Source of the DNA: Alphaproteobacteria bacterium
Lineage (GTDB): Bacteria > Pseudomonadota > Alphaproteobacteria > Micavibrionales > UBA2020
Length of the DNA: 64,000 nucleotides
Reading direction: 5' to 3'
NCBI GenBank assembly: GCA_016794125.1
Contig: JAEUKT010000003.1
Location: 292,156 to 356,155, forward strand
The notes under the pieces are model-generated. The model saw only the letters and a list, made by a program, of their open reading frames with translations. It was not told the origin of the DNA and did not search any database. Within the stretch, counting starts at the first letter, position 1. Every line of letters begins with the position of its first letter. A program made the position numbers and the translations under genes. This document shows, piece after piece, positions 45,439 to 53,627 of this stretch.

Positions 45439-46359
45439 ATGGCCAATCCTGTCGAAGACCGCGGCATCAGTTCCGCGCAGCACTACACATCGCCCGAGGG
45501 CTGGACCCCCGGCAACCTCGACTTCTTCATCGTGCCGCAACGGCAGTATAACGACGAAGATCACGCCGTTTGGCGCACCCTGTATAAACGCCAGAAAGAG
45601 ATCCTGAAAAACCGCGCCATCGGCATGTTCATGGACAGCCTTTCGACGCTGGGCATCAACGAAGACAGCATCCCGTCCTTCGCGGAAGTGAACGATATTT
45701 TGATGAAGCGCACCGGCTGGCAGGTCGTCCCCGTCCCCGGCCTGATCCCCGACGAGCCGTTTTTTGAAATGCTGGCCAACCGCCGCTTCCCCGCCGGAAA
45801 TTTCATTCGCAGCAAGGAACAGCTGGATTACATTCAGGAACCCGATGTGTTCCACGACCTGTTCGGCCATGTGCCCATTCTGGCCGACCCGACCTTCGGC
45901 GATTACATGGCGGAATACGGGCGCGGCGGGCTGAAGGCCGCGAAACTTGGCCATATCAACAAACTTGCGCGCCTGTACTGGTACACCGTCGAATTCGGGT
46001 TGATCGAGGAACCGCAGGGCCTGCGCATTTACGGCGCGGGCATTTTGTCGTCGCCGACGGAATCCGTCTTCGCGCTCGACAGCGATTCACCGCACCGCAT
46101 CCGTTTCAACGCGAAACGCATTTTGCAGACGCATTACCAGATCGACGATTTCCAGGATAACTACTTCGTCATCAACAGCTTCAAGCAGCTTTTCGACGAA
46201 ACCCAGCCCGACTATACGCCGATATACAAGGAACTACAGGACAAGCCCGAATACGAAGCCGGCACGTTATTGCCGACCGACGACGCCATCACCAAAGGCA
46301 CCGGCCTGTACGCAATCGAGGCGGACAAGCGCCGCGAAGAACGGAAGAAGAAAAAGTAA
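45439..46359 (+). CDS. phhA: Phenylalanine 4-monooxygenase
   Basis: Pterin-dependent non-heme iron hydroxylase making tyrosine from phenylalanine, 306 residues. The iron site is read in EPDVFHDLFGHVPIL (two His) and YWYTVEFGLIEE (Glu). GAGILSSPTESVFAL is another conserved block. AAAAGGAAAACGTGAC precedes the ATG. Together with hppD and the FAH-family gene 3 kb away it makes most of a phenylalanine/tyrosine breakdown route. The C-terminus is Lys-rich (RREERKKKK). Confidence 0.94.
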   Translation: MANPVEDRGISSAQHYTSPEGWTPGNLDFFIVPQRQYNDEDHAVWRTLYKRQKEILKNRAIGMFMDSLSTLGINEDSIPSFAEVNDILMKRTGWQVVPVPGLIPDEPFFEMLANRRFPAGNFIRSKEQLDYIQEPDVFHDLFGHVPILADPTFGDYMAEYGRGGLKAAKLGHINKLARLYWYTVEFGLIEEPQGLRIYGAGILSSPTESVFALDSDSPHRIRFNAKRILQTHYQIDDFQDNYFVINSFKQLFDETQPDYTPIYKELQDKPEYEAGTLLPTDDAITKGTGLYAIEADKRREERKKKK

Positions 46360-46365
46360 AAGCCG

Positions 46366-47664
46366 TTACGCCGCAGGCTTCGACGGGGTGACCGTGAATT
46401 TATGCTCGACTGTGGGCGTGGTGCGGGCTTCGGGCATTTTGAAGCCGGGTTTTGAATTCAGGGTGTCGAGGTCGTATTCGATATGCTGGATCGCGCCCAT
46501 GCTGCGGCTGAGGCCCCATGACGTATCCTGCACCAGCATGCGTTCCAGTTTCGCGGGGTCGTGGTTGATCGCCAGCGCGTCCAGCGTGCGCACGGCATAG
46601 GCCTGCTGCGCGTCGCGGTACAGCGTATCGAACAGCGCATGGCTAAAACCGCGCTGCTGCGCCTCGGTCGCGTTCGGGTTGTTCGCGTCGTACCACGCAA
46701 AAACGCGGTCCTTATAATCGTTGAACCCTTCGCCTTTGATGCGTTCCGGTTTGTCCTTGACCAGCGCCTCGCCTTCGCGCCGCGCATCGACCTGTTCGGG
46801 CGTTAGCTTCGCAACCGCGCCCGTCGCCTGTTCGGCGGCATCCAGGAAATGTTTCAGGTTGCCGGTGATGGCGACGCCGGATTCCTCCAGCAGGTTGCGC
46901 ACACCCAGCAGCTTCGGATAGGCCTCGATATTGCCCTTCAGGGTATCATGCACGATCTCGGCGACGGCAAAGCGCATGTCGCGCAGCAAATACGGCTGGA
47001 TGGCGGGCGCGTCGTCGCCGCGCCCGTATTCATCCTTGGATTTCAAAAAACTGATCTCGCGCAGCAGCTGCCCCACCGCGTCCGCCTGCTTGTTTTCGGG
47101 ATGTGCGAAGGCATGCGGCACGGGCGTGGGCAATGTTTTCGGGTTCATGAACACGAAATATTCGCCGCCATTGCCGCGCAGCCCGTCATAGCCCGCCGCA
47201 TCGATGATATCGGCGGAGGTCAATTTCCCCGCATTTCCTTCGCGCGGCACGCCGAATTCGGATTGCAGGTTCATGATGAAATTGCGGCCGGTCAGCGTGG
47301 ACATTTTACCGGCATCGAAACGCTCCAGCATTTCCGCACCCGACTTTTCGAAATCGCCGCCCAGTTTTTTCATGGCACCGGCGAAGTCCTGCACCAATTC
47401 GCGCGTCACTTCGTCGAAGCCGGAAATCCAGCGGTCGCGGTGGCCGCGGCTATAGCTGTCAAAATTCGGTTTGATTTCGAATTCATAGACCCATCCGGCG
47501 GTCGATCCGCGCGAGAAAGCATTGCCTTCCCCATCCGCGCGGTTCAGCGAGGTGTAAAAACCGATGCCGTATTCCGAGCTGGATCCGCCCGATTTTGCTT
47601 TGGTCAAATCAATCGCATCGATGCCTTCGACCGTACGGCTGCCATGGTAAATAGTCGTGCCCAT
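46366..47664 (-). CDS. Putative ADP-ribosyltransferase-fold protein
   Basis: A 432-residue protein of no named family. The first 180 residues look like the ART fold of DUF3990-like toxins: TIYHGSR (His7), YGIGFYTSLNRA (Tyr37), WVYEFEIKP, and AAGYDGLRGNGGEYFVFMNP with Glu168. This gives a possible H-Y-E catalytic triad. The C-terminal 250 residues are helical and unlike anything I recognise; they may be a targeting or binding region. There is no signal peptide. It is convergent with phhA (6 nt apart). Enzyme activity is inferred, not shown. Confidence 0.62.
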   Translation of the reverse strand: MGTTIYHGSRTVEGIDAIDLTKAKSGGSSSEYGIGFYTSLNRADGEGNAFSRGSTAGWVYEFEIKPNFDSYSRGHRDRWISGFDEVTRELVQDFAGAMKKLGGDFEKSGAEMLERFDAGKMSTLTGRNFIMNLQSEFGVPREGNAGKLTSADIIDAAGYDGLRGNGGEYFVFMNPKTLPTPVPHAFAHPENKQADAVGQLLREISFLKSKDEYGRGDDAPAIQPYLLRDMRFAVAEIVHDTLKGNIEAYPKLLGVRNLLEESGVAITGNLKHFLDAAEQATGAVAKLTPEQVDARREGEALVKDKPERIKGEGFNDYKDRVFAWYDANNPNATEAQQRGFSHALFDTLYRDAQQAYAVRTLDALAINHDPAKLERMLVQDTSWGLSRSMGAIQHIEYDLDTLNSKPGFKMPEARTTPTVEHKFTVTPSKPAA

Positions 47665-47732
47665 GCCGAATATTTTAGCACGCGTTTATTAACGCAGAAA
47701 TAATTCGGTAATTATAATGTTAATTCAGATAC

Positions 47733-48500
47733 TTAGCGTCCCTGCCACATCGTCCCGCCCTTGCGCAGGAAGCGCAGGCGCAGGGGGTGGAAGTAATAGA
47801 CTCGGCCATCGCCGGAGGTGAGGCAGGACGGCACTTTCATCGCGTCATTCGGGATCGCATCCGCTTCATCGGTCACGATCTGGGTGTTGTCAGCGGCGAA
47901 TTTCAACGCGGGGCGCAGCTTATAGCCAAGGCGCACGCGCTTGCAGAACGTCTCGGTCGGCGCAGGGACCACGGCATAGAGCGTGTCGGTCGTGCCGGTC
48001 TCGTCGGCCTGACGGCGCAGGCTGTACCAGACGCGCATCCCCTTCTGGCTTGTTATCAGGTCCAGCGTCGGCTGGTCGATCCACGCGCCCATCATCGGGC
48101 GGAACTTGATTTTGCCGTCGGGATTGAAGACAGCATAAGCGGGATCGACACCCGTCGTGCCGCCGAAAGACAGCTTTTCAAAATCGTCGAAACCTATCTG
48201 TTTTCTCATGACCGAGCGGGCGATGGCGGATTCCAGCAGGCGGAACTGTCCCTGGATCGTCTGGATCGCGGGGTTCAGTTTCGGGTTGTAATCGCCGCGC
48301 GGCGCCGGCGGTGCGCCGGTATAGACGGGCAGGTTGTTGGGGTTATCATAGCGCGGGCCGCCCGCCACCTGCTGCCCCTCGACCGCGGGCTTGCCGCCCT
48401 TGATCATGTGCGGGAATTTTTTCTTGATGACGCCCACGACCAGCGCAGCACCGATAACGGCGGCGACGGCGAACAGTATCCATTGCTGGTTGCGTGTCAT
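47733..48500 (-). CDS. Membrane-anchored protein, distant member of the FxKIDF family
   Basis: A 255-residue protein with an N-terminal membrane span at about 9-25 and a Pro/Gly-rich stalk. A globular part follows with GFDDFEKLSFGG and AYAVFNPDGKIKFRP (103-134), which resembles the proteins at 37835-38428 and 52024-52617. Two cysteines (TFCKR, PSCLTS) could pair. It is 5 nt upstream of... rather, it follows hisC by 5 nt on the same strand and may be co-transcribed with it. Ribosome site AAGGG. Base use is like the housekeeping genes, unlike its two relatives. Confidence 0.6.
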   Translation of the reverse strand: MTRNQQWILFAVAAVIGAALVVGVIKKKFPHMIKGGKPAVEGQQVAGGPRYDNPNNLPVYTGAPPAPRGDYNPKLNPAIQTIQGQFRLLESAIARSVMRKQIGFDDFEKLSFGGTTGVDPAYAVFNPDGKIKFRPMMGAWIDQPTLDLITSQKGMRVWYSLRRQADETGTTDTLYAVVPAPTETFCKRVRLGYKLRPALKFAADNTQIVTDEADAIPNDAMKVPSCLTSGDGRVYYFHPLRLRFLRKGGTMWQGR

Positions 48501-48505
48501 GACGG

Positions 48506-49588
48506 TCAGCCCTTCAGTTTTTTCAATTCATTCACCAGCCGCGCATTGTCGTCAGCCGTGCCGACGGTGACGCGCAGGTGCCTTGGCAGATTATACGCCC
48601 CCATCTGGCGGATGAAAATACCCTTATCCTTCAGCCCAAGCCGTATCTGTTCGGCGTTATCGCCGAATTCGACCAGCAGGAAGTTACCGACCGACGGCAG
48701 CACGCGGTATCCCAGCGCGCCGATATTTTCCGCAAGATATGTGCGGCCTGTGGTGGTCATGTCGATCGTGCGTTTCAGGAAATCGGTATCAGCCAGCGCC
48801 GCAATCCCCGCCGCCTGTGCGGGCGCATTGACGTTGAACGCGCCGCGCACGCGGTTGACGACGCCCGCAACCTCTGGCGAGCAATACCCCCAGCCGAGGC
48901 GCAGCGCCGCAAGCCCGTAAATTTTCGAAAATGTGCGCAGCATCACCACATTCGGATGCGCATCGACCATGTCGCGGCCATCGGAATAATCGGCGGCCTG
49001 CACGAATTCCGCATAGGCGCTGTCCAGCAGGATCAGCACATGCGGCGGCACTTTTTCGCAAAGGTGTTTCAGTTCTTCGCGCGTGATATAGCTGCCCGTC
49101 GGGTTGTTCGGGTTGGCCAGCAGCAGCATTTTCGTTTTCGGCGTGACGGCCTTCAATAGCGCATCCACATCGGTGCGGAAATCGTTTTCCGGCGCCAGCA
49201 CCGGCGTTGCGCCGACAGCTTTCGCGCAGATCGGGTACATCAAAAATCCGTATTGCGGGAACAACACTTCATCGCCCGGCCCCGCATAGGCGCGCACGAG
49301 CAGGGAGATCAGTTCTTCGGAACCCGAACCGCAGATGATATTGTCGGGGTTCATATTGTATGTCTTCCCAAGCGCGCCGCGCAGTTCCGCCGCCGCACCG
49401 TCGGGATAGCGGAACAGGTCATTGGCGCAGGCGAGATACGCATCGCGCGCTTTCGGGCTGCAACCCAGCGCGTTTTCATTCGATGCCAGCCGCAGCAGAT
49501 CCGTAATCCCCGCCACACGCCCCTCCCCGCCGATATACGGCTTGATGTCGAGGATGCCCTGTTTGGGAAGCGGATGTGCGGCGGTCAT
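48506..49588 (-). CDS. hisC: Histidinol-phosphate aminotransferase
   Basis: PLP enzyme of histidine synthesis, 360 residues. Fold type I features: ASNENALGCSP, ANPNNPTGSYI, and the PLP lysine in MLRTFSKIYGLAALRLGWGY. The ATG at 49588 (MTAAHPLPKQGILDIKPYIGG) has AGGAGAAATCAC upstream; the longer in-frame start lacks this. The group also contains aromatic aminotransferases, so a role with the nearby tyrosine genes cannot be ruled out. Confidence 0.88.
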   Translation of the reverse strand: MTAAHPLPKQGILDIKPYIGGEGRVAGITDLLRLASNENALGCSPKARDAYLACANDLFRYPDGAAAELRGALGKTYNMNPDNIICGSGSEELISLLVRAYAGPGDEVLFPQYGFLMYPICAKAVGATPVLAPENDFRTDVDALLKAVTPKTKMLLLANPNNPTGSYITREELKHLCEKVPPHVLILLDSAYAEFVQAADYSDGRDMVDAHPNVVMLRTFSKIYGLAALRLGWGYCSPEVAGVVNRVRGAFNVNAPAQAAGIAALADTDFLKRTIDMTTTGRTYLAENIGALGYRVLPSVGNFLLVEFGDNAEQIRLGLKDKGIFIRQMGAYNLPRHLRVTVGTADDNARLVNELKKLKG

Positions 49589-49738
49589 GTGATTTCTCCT
49601 GTATAGGGAATTTTTATGGGATTGTGGCGGGGGTGGCAAGGATTACCGCCCATTTATTGACATAACCACAATTACTCCACCTAGCGGTAACGGGAAGTTT
49701 TTCAAAAATTATGCATTTTCCTTTGGTATATTAAAAAT

Positions 49739-51103
49739 ATGAAGATGCTCGCAAAAATTCTTAGGCTATTGCGCCTCTCACCGCAGTTGGAAATATACGG
49801 CTATTCTAACTACAAAAACGACCCTGCGATCGATACCGCGCGCAAGGCTAAATGGGATAGCGAACTGGTGCCTCTGCTGCAGCACAGGAACGGATATGTG
49901 CGCGAAGCTGCGGTAGAGCGGACGGCGAAGCTGCTGCTGCCAACGCTGCTCCCCTTCCTGATGCCGCGTATAAACGATTGGGTGCCGGAAATTCGAACAG
50001 CTGCGCATGCGGCGGTTGATGCTTACATCGCAGCCGACAAGTTCGACGATTTCCTGCGTGCATTGCCAAGCGTCTATTGGCTCAGAAAGTGCAGCCGCAC
50101 CGACCACGAGCCTTTCATTCAACGCATAGAGCAGTTTCTTGCGAACCATTCCCGCAAAGGGGAAATCGCGCCGAGGATTGCGCTGTTGAGCGATATTTAC
50201 GCTCGAAGTCATTTTGATTTGGCATTGAAGTACAATCTTGCGGACACAACTGAGTTAATCAACTACGGGCTTCAATCGAGCGACTTTCCCACACTTCGGA
50301 ATGCTTGCCGTATGATCGACCGGTTGCCCGTAACAGAACGGTTGTCTTTCGGCAGAAAGTTGCTACAGCAGAAGACCGGCTGGCTTCTCGTTGAAGGACT
50401 AAGACTTGTAGCGCTTAATGACGCTAAAGCAGCGCGCGAGGTCGCGCTGCAGCATGTTATGTCCGGTTATTCACCGTTGCGCGAATTTGCAGAAAGGCTC
50501 TCCGGATTGACAAAGGAGGAATTGTCGATACGACGCCATAAAGTGTTGAGTGACGCACACCCGTCCACAAATGATGCGCTCGTAGCAATCAGGCTGAGCG
50601 GCAGCTTGAAAGACAAATCTGCGGAAGCCTTGGCCGAACGATTTATCAATCATGTTAACCCAAAGCTACGTGGCGCGGCGATATTGGCGCTAACACGCCT
50701 ATCACCGGAAAAATTTACGCCGTTGGTAATTCCGGGGCTGGATGATACCGCGCGTGCAGTCAACCGTGACGCTGCGATAGCGTTCCAAGAATTGAAACTT
50801 GTAATGACACCCGCCGAATGGGCGGCGCGTGCGGACGGCAGTCGTTCGGAAAGTCACTTCCTCAGGATTGCTGGTTTGGCGCGAATGACAAATAAATGGG
50901 ATCATCTGGGGTTGTTGCTGGAATACAGCGTGCGTGAAAAATTCCCCGCAGCTGTCGCACGGGAGCTGGGGGTATGGTGCTGGCAATTCAACAACTCATT
51001 CGTGCCGGCGACATCAGCACAGCATGCTTGGATATCAGCCAGCCTAGCCAAGTATAAGGGCAAATCTCCATCGGCCTCCGAACTTTTTTTCTATTGCCGC
51101 TAG
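49739..51103 (+). CDS. HEAT-repeat-like hypothetical protein
   Basis: A 454-residue all-helical protein. Segments such as VREAAVERTAKLLLPTLLPF, KLRGAAILALTRLSPEKF and VNRDAAIAFQELKL are HEAT-type helical pairs. There is no signal peptide or membrane span. The ribosome site is weak, and the codon use is a little more AT-rich than in hisC. Alpha-helical repeat proteins of this type bind other proteins; no partner is evident. It is convergent with the small-gene operon ending at 51175. Confidence 0.65.
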   Translation: MKMLAKILRLLRLSPQLEIYGYSNYKNDPAIDTARKAKWDSELVPLLQHRNGYVREAAVERTAKLLLPTLLPFLMPRINDWVPEIRTAAHAAVDAYIAADKFDDFLRALPSVYWLRKCSRTDHEPFIQRIEQFLANHSRKGEIAPRIALLSDIYARSHFDLALKYNLADTTELINYGLQSSDFPTLRNACRMIDRLPVTERLSFGRKLLQQKTGWLLVEGLRLVALNDAKAAREVALQHVMSGYSPLREFAERLSGLTKEELSIRRHKVLSDAHPSTNDALVAIRLSGSLKDKSAEALAERFINHVNPKLRGAAILALTRLSPEKFTPLVIPGLDDTARAVNRDAAIAFQELKLVMTPAEWAARADGSRSESHFLRIAGLARMTNKWDHLGLLLEYSVREKFPAAVARELGVWCWQFNNSFVPATSAQHAWISASLAKYKGKSPSASELFFYCR

Positions 51104-51174
51104 ACAATCGCAGAGATCGTAGAATAACTCGATAACATACCAGAATCCGGGTATCGCAAATGACGCGCAATCTA

Positions 51175-51573
51175 TCAATCCGCAAAGAAAAACCGCACCG
51201 CGCCCATGCCCAGCGCGAAGAGCGCGGCGTTGCTGAATTTGTCGAGGGGGACGATTTCTTCGCCATTCGCAAGGCGCTTGCGGCCGATGAGCGCCATGAT
51301 TGCGCCCAGCACCAGCGGCGTGAGGATCAGGTTGGCGATACGCAAGGTTTCGGAATGAATGAACGACTGCGGGAAGAAAATCAGGCTCCCCGCCCCCATC
51401 AACGCCCCCGCCGCCAGCCACAGGATGCCGGTCACCGCAGGATTCATCGGTTTCGGCTCGATCCCCCGCGCGCGCCTGCGCTTGCGCGATTTATGCGTCA
51501 CCACCTCGGCAATGATTTCGGCACCGCCCTGAATGAGGATTTCGAACACGATTTCGAAGATGGCTTCGATCAT
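51175..51573 (-). CDS. Small membrane protein, last gene of mosaic operon
   Basis: A 132-residue protein with two or three membrane segments (AVTGILWLAAGALMGAGSLIFF; NLILTPLVLGAIMALIG). Its basic stretch KSRKRRRARG lies between the amphipathic N-terminus MIEAIFEIVFEILIQGGAE and the first span. The ATG at 51573 overlaps the stop of the 55-residue gene upstream (ATGA). The first 23 nt are repeated at 51783-51805, where a truncated copy of this gene begins. Function unknown. Confidence 0.62.
   Translation of the reverse strand: MIEAIFEIVFEILIQGGAEIIAEVVTHKSRKRRRARGIEPKPMNPAVTGILWLAAGALMGAGSLIFFPQSFIHSETLRIANLILTPLVLGAIMALIGRKRLANGEEIVPLDKFSNAALFALGMGAVRFFFAD
51551..51573 (-). repeat. 23-nt direct repeat B (start of last operon gene)
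   Basis: First bases of the gene at 51175-51573, from ATGATCGAAGCCATC to CGAAAT. An identical copy, B', lies at 51783-51805 and is followed there by a stop after 12 codons. Confidence 0.85.
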
Positions 51574-51737
51574 GAAAATACTGTTTTTACTATCCAAGCA
51601 GCAACGAACAATACAAACAACGTAAATATTATATCCGTGACTTTGTTCGCCCGCCTAATTCTCTGGTGTCTAGGCTCTGGCTTTGAGCGAAAGAGGTTTC
51701 CGATGAGAGATGTTAGAGATGTCCACCCAAAATCCAT
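51570..51737 (-). CDS. 55-residue membrane protein (cassette Y)
   Basis: A short gene read from the ATG at 51737. The product begins MDFGWTSLTSLIGNLFRSKP and ends with a membrane helix, IIFTLFVLFVAAWIV. AAGGGTGAAC serves as ribosome site. Its stop TGA overlaps the ATG of the next gene (ATGA). Just upstream lies a copy of the last codons of the methyltransferase gene 1.1 kb away. No family recognised. Confidence 0.55.
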   Translation of the reverse strand: MDFGWTSLTSLIGNLFRSKPEPRHQRIRRANKVTDIIFTLFVLFVAAWIVKTVFS

Positions 51738-51739
51738 GT

Positions 51740-51766
51740 TCACCCTTCCCGCGACAACGGTGCGCC
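51740..51766 (-). repeat. Remnant A' of methyltransferase 3' end
   Basis: CCGTTGTCGCGGGAAGGGTGA encodes PLSREG and a stop, the same six residues and stop that end the methyltransferase at 52801. The two DNA copies differ at one base over this 21-nt core; an 8-nt gap separates a further GGCGCA match. Confidence 0.75.
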
Positions 51767-51782
51767 TTAATTTTCATTCACT

Positions 51783-51805
51783 ATTTCGAAGATGGCTTCG
51801 ATCAT
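51783..51805 (-). repeat. 23-nt direct repeat B' (truncated gene start)
   Basis: Exact copy of 51551-51573. From here the frame reads MIEAIFEIVNEN and stops, so it is a cut-off copy of the last operon gene. Its ATG overlaps the stop of the small secreted gene at 51802 (ATGA). Confidence 0.85.
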
Positions 51806-52027
51806 TGCCGATCCAGTTCATCCATCAATTTAGGATCGAATCCCTTATAGCAATCATTCTTCTTCGAACAGTACAATTTTCCCATATCGTCATGGCATTC
51901 TTTTTCTTTGCCACATCCGAAAGTTTCCGGATGGTTTTCCTGTGCGTAATCCAAGCTCCCAAAAATCAAGCCGATTAATAAAATAACGGCAGGAACAATT
52001 AATTTTTTTTCTGATTTTCTTATTCAT
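51802..52027 (-). CDS. Small secreted Cys-rich protein requiring a shift in an A8 tract
   Basis: The ATG at 52027 overlaps the stop of the gene before it (ATGA) and gives MNKKIRKK, a typical signal-peptide start. An A8 tract (T8 at 52003-52010 on the plus strand) follows. In the start frame the reading continues without sense; one A fewer would continue LIVPAVILLIGLIFGSLDYA and a mature part with GCGKEKECHDDMGKLYCSKK and four to five cysteines, to a TGA at 51802. Length 226 nt equals 75 codons plus one base. Either transcription slippage at the A8 restores the frame, or the gene is broken, or one base is wrong. Confidence 0.55.
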
Positions 52028-52617
52028 GGGGTTTCTAGAAACCTGCTATCCCCCGCCAATCCATAAAAGTATTTACAACCGTCAGGACTGTTAATCGTAC
52101 TTCTTGGTCCGTTTGTAATGACGATAGTCTGGTTGTCGCGTGGGATATCATGATCTAGCTGAGCACCAACACACATTTCGTCAGGGAGCGAAAGTACGAC
52201 ATACAATTGCGTATGTAGCCCAGCAGGATCGCCATACGACGATACTGTGATAAATTGATATACCACAAAAAACGGTCTTAAATCGTGGTACTCAATATCC
52301 AAAGGCTGCGCTTTAAACCTGCCTTGAGGATTAAAAAACTCATATTCGGGGTTCTGACCAAACCCAGGAGTTCCGGGCAAAGAAAAATCAATTTTTTGGA
52401 ATTCATCCAAGGAAATTTGGCCGTGTAATAAGACTTGCCAATTCTTAATTCCAGATCTGAACACCCGATCCTGAATTGCCCTGATGCGAAGGACTTCTTC
52501 CATCTCTTTAGTGTCAGGAGGATAACTTGAAAATCCAGAATGCCGACTCTGCCACCACAGATAAATTACAGATGAACAAAGAATTATAAAAAAGAGAATA
52601 AATGCCTTTTTCTTCAC
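52024..52617 (-). CDS. Single-span membrane protein, paralogue of 37835-38428 (cassette X)
   Basis: A 197-residue product, the same length as its relative. It starts at GTG (52617) with AGGTGAAA upstream. A membrane span lies at about 4-22. The core FQKIDFSLPGTPGFGQNP and YEFFNPQGRFKAQ (73-104) matches the 37.8-kb protein closely. Two later cysteines, in EMCVGAQ and DGCKYFY, also have a counterpart there (LPCGVPP, NNCFKIS). AT-rich. It lies 3 nt after the 59-residue gene and overlaps the next by 4 nt. Confidence 0.65.
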   Translation of the reverse strand: MKKKAFILFFIILCSSVIYLWWQSRHSGFSSYPPDTKEMEEVLRIRAIQDRVFRSGIKNWQVLLHGQISLDEFQKIDFSLPGTPGFGQNPEYEFFNPQGRFKAQPLDIEYHDLRPFFVVYQFITVSSYGDPAGLHTQLYVVLSLPDEMCVGAQLDHDIPRDNQTIVITNGPRSTINSPDGCKYFYGLAGDSRFLETP

Positions 52618-52620
52618 TTT

Positions 52621-52800
52621 TCACCTAAATGCAGACGACATATCAATATAATCCGGTTGATTTTTTATGCGTGGTAAATTGTGCGCCTTTTGATATTCAG
52701 GAAGATAAAATTCAAACATAAAAACAAGTGCAGCAAGAAAACTTATTATAACCGCGCCTAAAGCTATCTTTTTTATTTCCTTTTTGTTCAGTCGTTTCAT
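52621..52800 (-). CDS. 59-residue membrane protein (cassette X)
   Basis: The ATG at 52800 directly follows the TGA of the methyltransferase gene (TGAATG). The product MKRLNKKEIKKIALGAVIIS continues with a membrane helix FLAALVFMFEFYL and a polar tail ending MSSAFR. GGGAGGGG in the end of the gene above is the ribosome site. AT-rich compared with the methyltransferase. Function unknown. Confidence 0.6.
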   Translation of the reverse strand: MKRLNKKEIKKIALGAVIISFLAALVFMFEFYLPEYQKAHNLPRIKNQPDYIDMSSAFR

Positions 52801-53544
52801 TCACCCCTCCCGCGACAACGGCCCTGCCTGCGCCACCCTTCTGCGTTGGGCATGGGCGGGGGCGTGGTTGACAGCGCCGACCATCGTGCCGGCGTAGAGT
52901 TGTTTGGAGGCTTCGATGATGTTGACGCCGGCGAAGGCGCTCATGAATTTGGGGCCGAGCTTTTCCCATACCGGCGCGGTCGTTAAAATCAGGCGCGACG
53001 ATGTGGGCGGCACGAACAGGGCGCGCACGGTGTTTTCGGGCACGAACAGGTAATCCTTCAAATGCTGCTTCACCTGCCCGACCGAATAGGGCGTGCCATA
53101 GCCGAAGGGCGTTGAATCGGCGCGCGCCCAGACTCCCGCGCGGTTCGGCACGACGATCATCAACCGCCCCTGCCCCGACAGCACGCGCCAGCTTTCGCGC
53201 AGCACGGCATCGAGGCTTTCATAGCCCTGCAAGCCATGGACGATCAGCAGGCGATCGACGGAATTGGTTTCGATGGGCAGTTCGCCCTCGGCGCACATAC
53301 TGACCAGACCCTTGTCGTCGGGCGGCCAGAAAATGGCGCCTTGGTGGGACGGCATCAGGGCGGCGATGCGTTCCGCCTCCCCCAGAAACGGCTTCATATA
53401 GGGCACGGCGTAACCCAGCCCCAGCATCCGCAAGCCCGCCACATTTGGCCACAGCGCACGGATATGCTGGCGCAAAATGCGCTGCGCCACGCGGCCGCGC
53501 GTGGAGTCGTAAAATTCGCGGAGGTCGATAGCCTTGGTGTACAT
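52801..53544 (-). CDS. Class I SAM-dependent methyltransferase-like protein
   Basis: A 247-residue protein. The N-terminal block FYDSTRGRVAQRILRQHIRALW and the degenerate SAM loop MLGLGYAVPYMKPFLGEAER are followed by SVDRLLIVHGLQGYESLDAVLRESWRVL-type sequence (motif IV to helix). This pattern is common in a conserved alphaproteobacterial methyltransferase group. Substrate unknown. Its 3' end, from PLSREG to the stop, is copied at 51740-51760, and it heads the mosaic operon. Confidence 0.8.
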   Translation of the reverse strand: MYTKAIDLREFYDSTRGRVAQRILRQHIRALWPNVAGLRMLGLGYAVPYMKPFLGEAERIAALMPSHQGAIFWPPDDKGLVSMCAEGELPIETNSVDRLLIVHGLQGYESLDAVLRESWRVLSGQGRLMIVVPNRAGVWARADSTPFGYGTPYSVGQVKQHLKDYLFVPENTVRALFVPPTSSRLILTTAPVWEKLGPKFMSAFAGVNIIEASKQLYAGTMVGAVNHAPAHAQRRRVAQAGPLSREG

Positions 53545-53627
53545 GCCGCTCCCTACGTCCAGCGCGGGGCGTGGACATAGGTCTATTCAAACATAGAAAG
53601 CGTAAAACGGGAAGCGATGGTTAACGA

